Below are positions 60,566-64,000 of a stretch of 64,000 bases of DNA, in pieces; position 1 is the stretch's first letter, and every line of letters starts with the position of its first letter. The notes beneath the pieces were generated by a model. That model was not told where the DNA came from and searched no databases. It saw only the letters and a list, made by a program, of their open reading frames with translations. This stretch comes from Streptomyces buecherae (GTDB lineage: Bacteria > Actinomycetota > Actinomycetes > Streptomycetales > Streptomycetaceae). The position numbers were made by a program, and so were the translations under genes. Location: assembly GCF_014295035.1 (NCBI RefSeq), contig NZ_CP060404.1:3752501-3816500 (forward strand), read 5' to 3'.

Positions 60566-61024
60566 GGGGCGGATTGTGCCGAGCGCCTGTTTCCTCCGCG
60601 TGACGCCGTGTTACGCGGTCGGCCGGGGCGGGCGTGCGGCCGCTCCGCGTGCGGGACGGGTGGGGCAGGTGGTGCGGATGGGGCGCTGCGGCCGGGGCCG
60701 GCGGGGTCCGGTGACCCCCATTCAGATAAATTCCGGTTCCCGCGTGAGGATCGGGGCACTGGGGGGTCCAAGTCACCGTAGCCACCCACCGGTCGGCCCG
60801 CCGGGTCGCCGGACCGGCACCCGAAGCCGACACCCGGCGACGGTCAGACGAACACGGCACGAACACGGCAGGACGACGGACCGAAGAAGCCCCGGCACGC
60901 GCCACGGGCGGCAGACAAAGGAAGCACGACCGCGGCGGCCAGCGGACCCGAACCCCGCGGCGCGCCACCACCGCTCGGTCACGCCGCGGCGGCACCCGAG
61001 ACACCGAGGAGAGGACCCGACCCC
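60566..61024. other. Upstream region of the Asp23/AmaP operon
   Basis: 459 bases without a gene. An AT-richer patch near 60718-60735 (CATTCAGATAAATTCC) is the best promoter candidate, about 290 bases before the first start codon, giving a long leader. The last 60 bases contain GAGGAGAGGACC as the ribosome-binding site. Confidence 0.45.
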
Positions 61025-61537
61025 ATGACGACACCGAAGACGGCCACCCCCGCGATCAACGAGCCCCGCACCGGCGGCACCAAGCCCGCCGCCGGCTCCA
61101 CCTCCGGCACCACCACGCTCAAGGACTCCTCCGGCGCCGACAGCCAGCCCGCCACCCGCGGCAAGACCTCCATCGCCGACGGCGTCGTCGAGAAGATCGC
61201 CGGCATGGCCGCCCGCGAGGTCTCCGGCGTCCACGCCCTCGGCGGCGGCCTCGCCCGCACCCTCGGCGCCGTCCGCGAGCGCGTCCCGGGCGGGCGCCCC
61301 AACGTCACCAGCGGCGTCAAGGTCGAGGTCGGCGAGCGCCAGACCGCCATCGACCTCGACATCGTCGTCGAGTACGGCGTCCCCATCACCGACGTCGCCG
61401 CCGACATCCGCGAGAACGTCATCGCCGCCGTCGAACGCATGACGGGCCTTGAGGTCGTCGAGGTCAACATCGCCGTCATCGACGTCCACCTCCCCTTCGA
61501 CGAGGAGGACAACGACGACGAGGCCCGCGTCCAGTAG
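61025..61537 (+). CDS. Asp23/Gls24-family envelope stress protein (first copy)
   Basis: 170 residues. After a disordered Thr/Gly-rich 45-residue start, the Asp23 domain reads KTSIADGVVEKIAGMAAREVSGVHAL, NVTSGVKVEVGERQTAIDLDIVVEYGVPI and VEVNIAVIDVHLPFDEED. These proteins collect at the cell membrane through AmaP and respond to wall stress. First gene of an operon of five with the order Asp23, DUF2273-like, Asp23-like, DUF6286, AmaP-like. Confidence 0.9.
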   Translation: MTTPKTATPAINEPRTGGTKPAAGSTSGTTTLKDSSGADSQPATRGKTSIADGVVEKIAGMAAREVSGVHALGGGLARTLGAVRERVPGGRPNVTSGVKVEVGERQTAIDLDIVVEYGVPITDVAADIRENVIAAVERMTGLEVVEVNIAVIDVHLPFDEEDNDDEARVQ

Positions 61538-61635
61538 CCCCCGCCGCTGCTGCCCCGCACCACCGGCCCGGCCCCCGGGCAGCCCCCGGGGGCCGGGCCC
61601 GCCACCCCGTCCCGACGCCGCACAAGGAGTAGGAC

Positions 61636-61869
61636 ATGAGCACAGCGATCGTGGGCCTCGCGGTCGGCATGGCACTCGGATTCGCCGGCTACTTCGGCGG
61701 GTTCACCGCGTTCCTGCTCGTCGCCGCGCTCGGCGCCATCGGGTTCATCGTCGGCAAGCTCGCCGACGGCGACCTGCACTGGAGCCAGTTCGCCCGCCCC
61801 GGCCAGGCCCGCACGCCCCAGGACCGCACCACCCACCGGACCCGAACCACCCGCAGCAGGCTCAAGTGA
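61636..61869 (+). CDS. Small membrane protein, DUF2273-like
   Basis: 77 residues from ATG 61636 with AAGGAG upstream. One long or two short hydrophobic segments (AIVGLAVGMALGFAGYFGGFTAFLLVAALGAIGFIVGKL) followed by GDLHWSQF, typical of the small membrane protein encoded between Asp23 genes. A basic tail ends it. Its TGA overlaps the next GTG (GTGA). Confidence 0.8.
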   Translation: MSTAIVGLAVGMALGFAGYFGGFTAFLLVAALGAIGFIVGKLADGDLHWSQFARPGQARTPQDRTTHRTRTTRSRLK

Positions 61870-62204
61870 CCATTCCCGCAGCCCAGCGCGGCGCCACCAC
61901 CATCGCCGACCGCGTCATCGCCCGTACCGCCACCGCAGCGGCCCGCGAGGCCCTGCACGACCTGGCCCACCCGACGGCCACCGCCCGCGCCACCGGCACC
62001 ACCCGGCGCGGCACGGCCCGGCTCACCCTCGCGCTCGACCTGCCGTACCCCATCGACATACCCGCCACCACGGACGCCGTGCACCAACACGTCAGCCACC
62101 GCACCGCGGCCCTCATCGGCCTGCCCGTCGGCACCCTCCGCATCCGCGTGGATCGCCTCCACCTGCCCGAGGCCGCCACCACGGACGGCAGGCAGGTGCG
62201 GTAG
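61866..62204 (+). CDS. Asp23/Gls24-like protein (second, shorter copy)
   Basis: 112 residues from GTG 61866, translationally coupled to the gene before it. GATTIADRVIARTATAAAREAL matches the start of the Asp23 domain, followed by RLTLALDLPYPIDIPATTDAVHQHVSHRTAAL and VGTLRIRVDRLHLPE. It lacks the acidic tail of the first copy. Probably a partner subunit in the same membrane-associated assembly. Confidence 0.82.
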   Translation: MTIPAAQRGATTIADRVIARTATAAAREALHDLAHPTATARATGTTRRGTARLTLALDLPYPIDIPATTDAVHQHVSHRTAALIGLPVGTLRIRVDRLHLPEAATTDGRQVR

Positions 62205-62854
62205 TGAGCACAGCACCCGAACCCGAGTCGCCCGAGAACCCGGCACGCGTCCGGACCCCCCACCGCGCCTGGTCGGCCCGGCGCGGCCCGGCCGCCGTAC
62301 TCGCCCTGCTCGGCTCCGCCGCCTGCGGCATGCTCCTGTACGACCAGGTGGCCATGGGCTACGGGCACCCCGCCGCGCCCTGGCGCACGCACACCAAGGA
62401 CTGGCTGGCGGACACCCCCGGCACCAGCGGCTGGGTGATCGGCGCCGCCGTCATACTGGCCGTCCTCGGCGTGTACCTCATGGTCATCGCCCTCACCCCC
62501 GGTGGCCGCCGCCGGCTCCCGATGGCGCCCCCGGCACCGTCCGTACGCGCCGTGCTCGACCGGGCGAGCGCCGCGGCCCTGCTCCGCGAGGCGGCCCTGC
62601 GCACGCCCGGGGTCACCGCGGCCCGGGTGCGGGTACGCGGCCGGCGCCGGGCCCGCGTGCGGGCGACGGTGGCCTACGGCGACGTCACGGCGGTGCGCGC
62701 CGCGCTCCACGAGGAACTGCTCGCCGCCACGGACCGCCTCGGCCTGGCCCACCCACCCCGCATCCGCCTCCGCCTCACCGCCGCCCCCGCCCTCGCCCTG
62801 CACGGGAACGAGCCGGACGCACCCGGCGCACCGACGGAACCCGAAGCGCGGTAA
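62204..62854 (+). CDS. DUF6286-family membrane protein
   Basis: 216 residues from GTG 62204, whose first base is the last base of the previous stop (TAGTG). Two TM helices (PAAVLALLGSAACGMLLYD and WVIGAAVILAVLGVYLMVIAL) flank an extracytoplasmic loop with WRTHTKDWLADTPG. The cytosolic part ARVRVRGRRRARVRATVAYGD resembles the AmaP/Asp23 beta fold. DUF6286 is found in this operon type in Streptomyces. Confidence 0.82.
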   Translation: MSTAPEPESPENPARVRTPHRAWSARRGPAAVLALLGSAACGMLLYDQVAMGYGHPAAPWRTHTKDWLADTPGTSGWVIGAAVILAVLGVYLMVIALTPGGRRRLPMAPPAPSVRAVLDRASAAALLREAALRTPGVTAARVRVRGRRRARVRATVAYGDVTAVRAALHEELLAATDRLGLAHPPRIRLRLTAAPALALHGNEPDAPGAPTEPEAR

Positions 62855-62869
62855 GCACCGGCCGTACGA

Positions 62870-62953
62870 AACGAAGAGAAGGACGCGGAGAACGCGGGGA
62901 ACGCGACGAACGCGGAGAACGCGAAGAAGAGGAAGAAGAAGGAGGAGGAGCCG
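62870..62953 (+). repeat. Purine-rich leader with GAACGCG repeats before the AmaP-like gene
   Basis: About 80 bases almost free of T, made of repeated GAACGCG units (four or five copies with 1-2 base variation) followed by a run of GAAGAAGAGGA words and GGAGGAGGAG as the ribosome-binding site. A purine-only stretch of this length is unusual for this genome. Confidence 0.6.
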
Positions 62954-63589
62954 ATGGAGGTCAGTCGTGGACGCCACTGGCTGAACAGGACCCTGCTGGC
63001 CCTGCTCGGGATCGCCGGCCTGGCGGCCGGCTGCTGGGTGGCCGTGGCGGGGCTCGACGCCCGCGGCCAACTGCCGTTCGCGCTCCCGTCGTGGTGGCCG
63101 AGCGGGCACCCGCGCGCCGCGTTCACCGACCGGCTGGAGGCGACGGGGCTGCGCGACCACGGTTGGTGGCCAGCCGCCGTCCTCGGCTGCCTGACGCTCG
63201 GTCTGCTCCTCCTCGCGGGCTGGCTCCTCGCCCAGACCGGCCCGCGCGAGCCGCGCCGCCTCCATCTCCCCGCCCCCGGCGCCCCGGCACGCGCCAAGCC
63301 CACCCCGCACGCCCCGACGCTGCGCACCTCCGCGCTGTCCGGGGTGATGGCCGCGCAGGTGACCGACCTGCCCGGGGTACGGCGGGCCCGGGTACGCCTC
63401 ACCGGCGGCCCACGCCGCCCGCGCGCCCGCATGACGGTGGTGCTCGACGCGGGCGCCGACCCCCGCGCGGTACTGACCGCCCTGTACACCGGCCCCCTCA
63501 CCCACGCCCGCCACAGCGCCGGCCTCTGCCACCTCCGCTCGGGCCTACGCCTGCGCGTCGCGACGCCGGGGACGCGTCGGACTCGCTGA
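62954..63589 (+). CDS. AmaP-like alkaline-shock membrane anchor
   Basis: 211 residues from ATG 62954 with GGAGGAGGAG upstream. Two TM helices (LLALLGIAGLAAGCWVAVAGL and AVLGCLTLGLLLLAGWLLA) enclose a loop containing LPSWWPSGHPRAAFTDRLEATGLRDHGWW. A cytosolic Asp23-interacting fold follows (ARVRLTGGPRRPRARMTVVLDAGADP). It should anchor the Asp23 proteins to the membrane. Last gene of the operon. Confidence 0.83.
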   Translation: MEVSRGRHWLNRTLLALLGIAGLAAGCWVAVAGLDARGQLPFALPSWWPSGHPRAAFTDRLEATGLRDHGWWPAAVLGCLTLGLLLLAGWLLAQTGPREPRRLHLPAPGAPARAKPTPHAPTLRTSALSGVMAAQVTDLPGVRRARVRLTGGPRRPRARMTVVLDAGADPRAVLTALYTGPLTHARHSAGLCHLRSGLRLRVATPGTRRTR

Positions 63590-63775
63590 GGGTCGGCCGT
63601 ACGCGGGGACTGACCGCGAGGCCCGTATCCACCTCCGGTCTGCCCCGTCGGCCGCATGCGTTGCCGCGCCGCGCCGCCCGTTCGTTCGTTCGTCCGGGCG
63701 TCCGGACGCTCGGGCGCCCCCAGGAAACCCGCCCCGTGGGCCGCTTGTCAGTGGTCGCTGCGAGACTGCGGCGCC

Positions 63776-64000
63776 ATGACCACCGACTTCCCGGCGGACC
63801 TCCCGGCTGCTGGTGGCCCTGGACGACGGGCGGCCCGCCGGATCGCCCGCGACGAGATGGGCCTGGAACAACTGCGTCTGGCCGTGCGCGGCGGAGCCGG
63901 CCTGGAGACCTTCTACGGACGGCTCGGCTGGCGGGAGGTCGGCCGCTGGCCCGCCGCCCTGCGGCTGTCCCCCACGGACGACCGCGACGAGGTCCTCATG
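63776..64000 (+). pseudogene. Damaged GNAT acetyltransferase gene, running off the window
   Basis: From ATG 63776 the frame is open to the window end. It ends in MGLEQLRLAVRGGAGLETFYGRLGWREVGRW and LRLSPTDDRDEVLM, the C-terminal half of a GNAT enzyme. Between the first ten codons and this part only about 20 residues remain, where a whole GNAT has about 100. Another frame at 63803-63840 reads LLVALDDGRPAG, a typical GNAT strand. A deletion plus frame change is the simplest reading. Confidence 0.6.

Overview
This window is chromosomal DNA from a high-GC actinomycete, almost certainly a Streptomyces. The evidence is very strong third-position GC bias, many GTG starts, overlapping GTGA stop/start junctions, and typical lineage families: an AfsR/SARP-type activator with an NB-ARC-like ATPase, SpoIIE-type phosphatases, DUF6227, DUF6010, Asp23/DUF6286/AmaP genes, an M23 hydrolase behind a ydaO (c-di-AMP) riboswitch, and rare TTA (bldA) codons. 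I saw no tRNA, rRNA, CRISPR array or intact insertion sequence.

Layout. 0-7.5 kb: an MFS exporter cut by the window edge, a giant PAS/SpoIIE/HATPase phosphatase, a type II NADH dehydrogenase-like flavoprotein and a TetR regulator followed by a strong terminator. 8-12 kb: an ECF-like sigma factor fused to a zinc-finger anti-sigma-like domain, a membrane segment and an NPCBM-like domain, then an exported glycerophosphodiesterase. 12-22 kb: a 1387-residue SARP regulator, an orphan lasso-type macrolactam cyclase homologue and a large sporulation-type regulator. 22-30 kb: L-2-hydroxyglutarate oxidase, a dehydrogenase pseudogene, a DUF4157 protein whose C-terminus looks like an ADP-ribosyltransferase, trmB and a PrsW-type protease. 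The last two have probable leaderless promoters.

29.6-49 kb is the most accessory part. It begins with the remains of a graspetide (ATP-grasp plus PIMT-like methyltransferase) cluster. Then come a chain of small translationally coupled unknown genes, two related HTH/TPR regulators, a TrmO-like methyltransferase, a flavoprotein with a divergent GAF-LuxR regulator, DUF6010 with a GlxA-type regulator, a secreted ricin-like protein and a lipoprotein. It ends with a compact three-gene operon: a GHKL (MORC/MutL-like) ATPase, a PD-(D/E)XK nuclease and a Z1 helicase. This operon matches a predicted restriction/defence architecture but has no DNA methyltransferase beside it, and its first gene carries a TTA codon.

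49-64 kb returns to ordinary Streptomyces content: a LuxR regulator, an aldo/keto reductase, the riboswitch-controlled M23 hydrolase, a membrane SpoIIE phosphatase, DUF6227, two HxlR regulators each divergent from an enzyme gene, an SGNH hydrolase, a GNAT enzyme, a five-gene Asp23/AmaP envelope operon, and a damaged GNAT gene at the edge.
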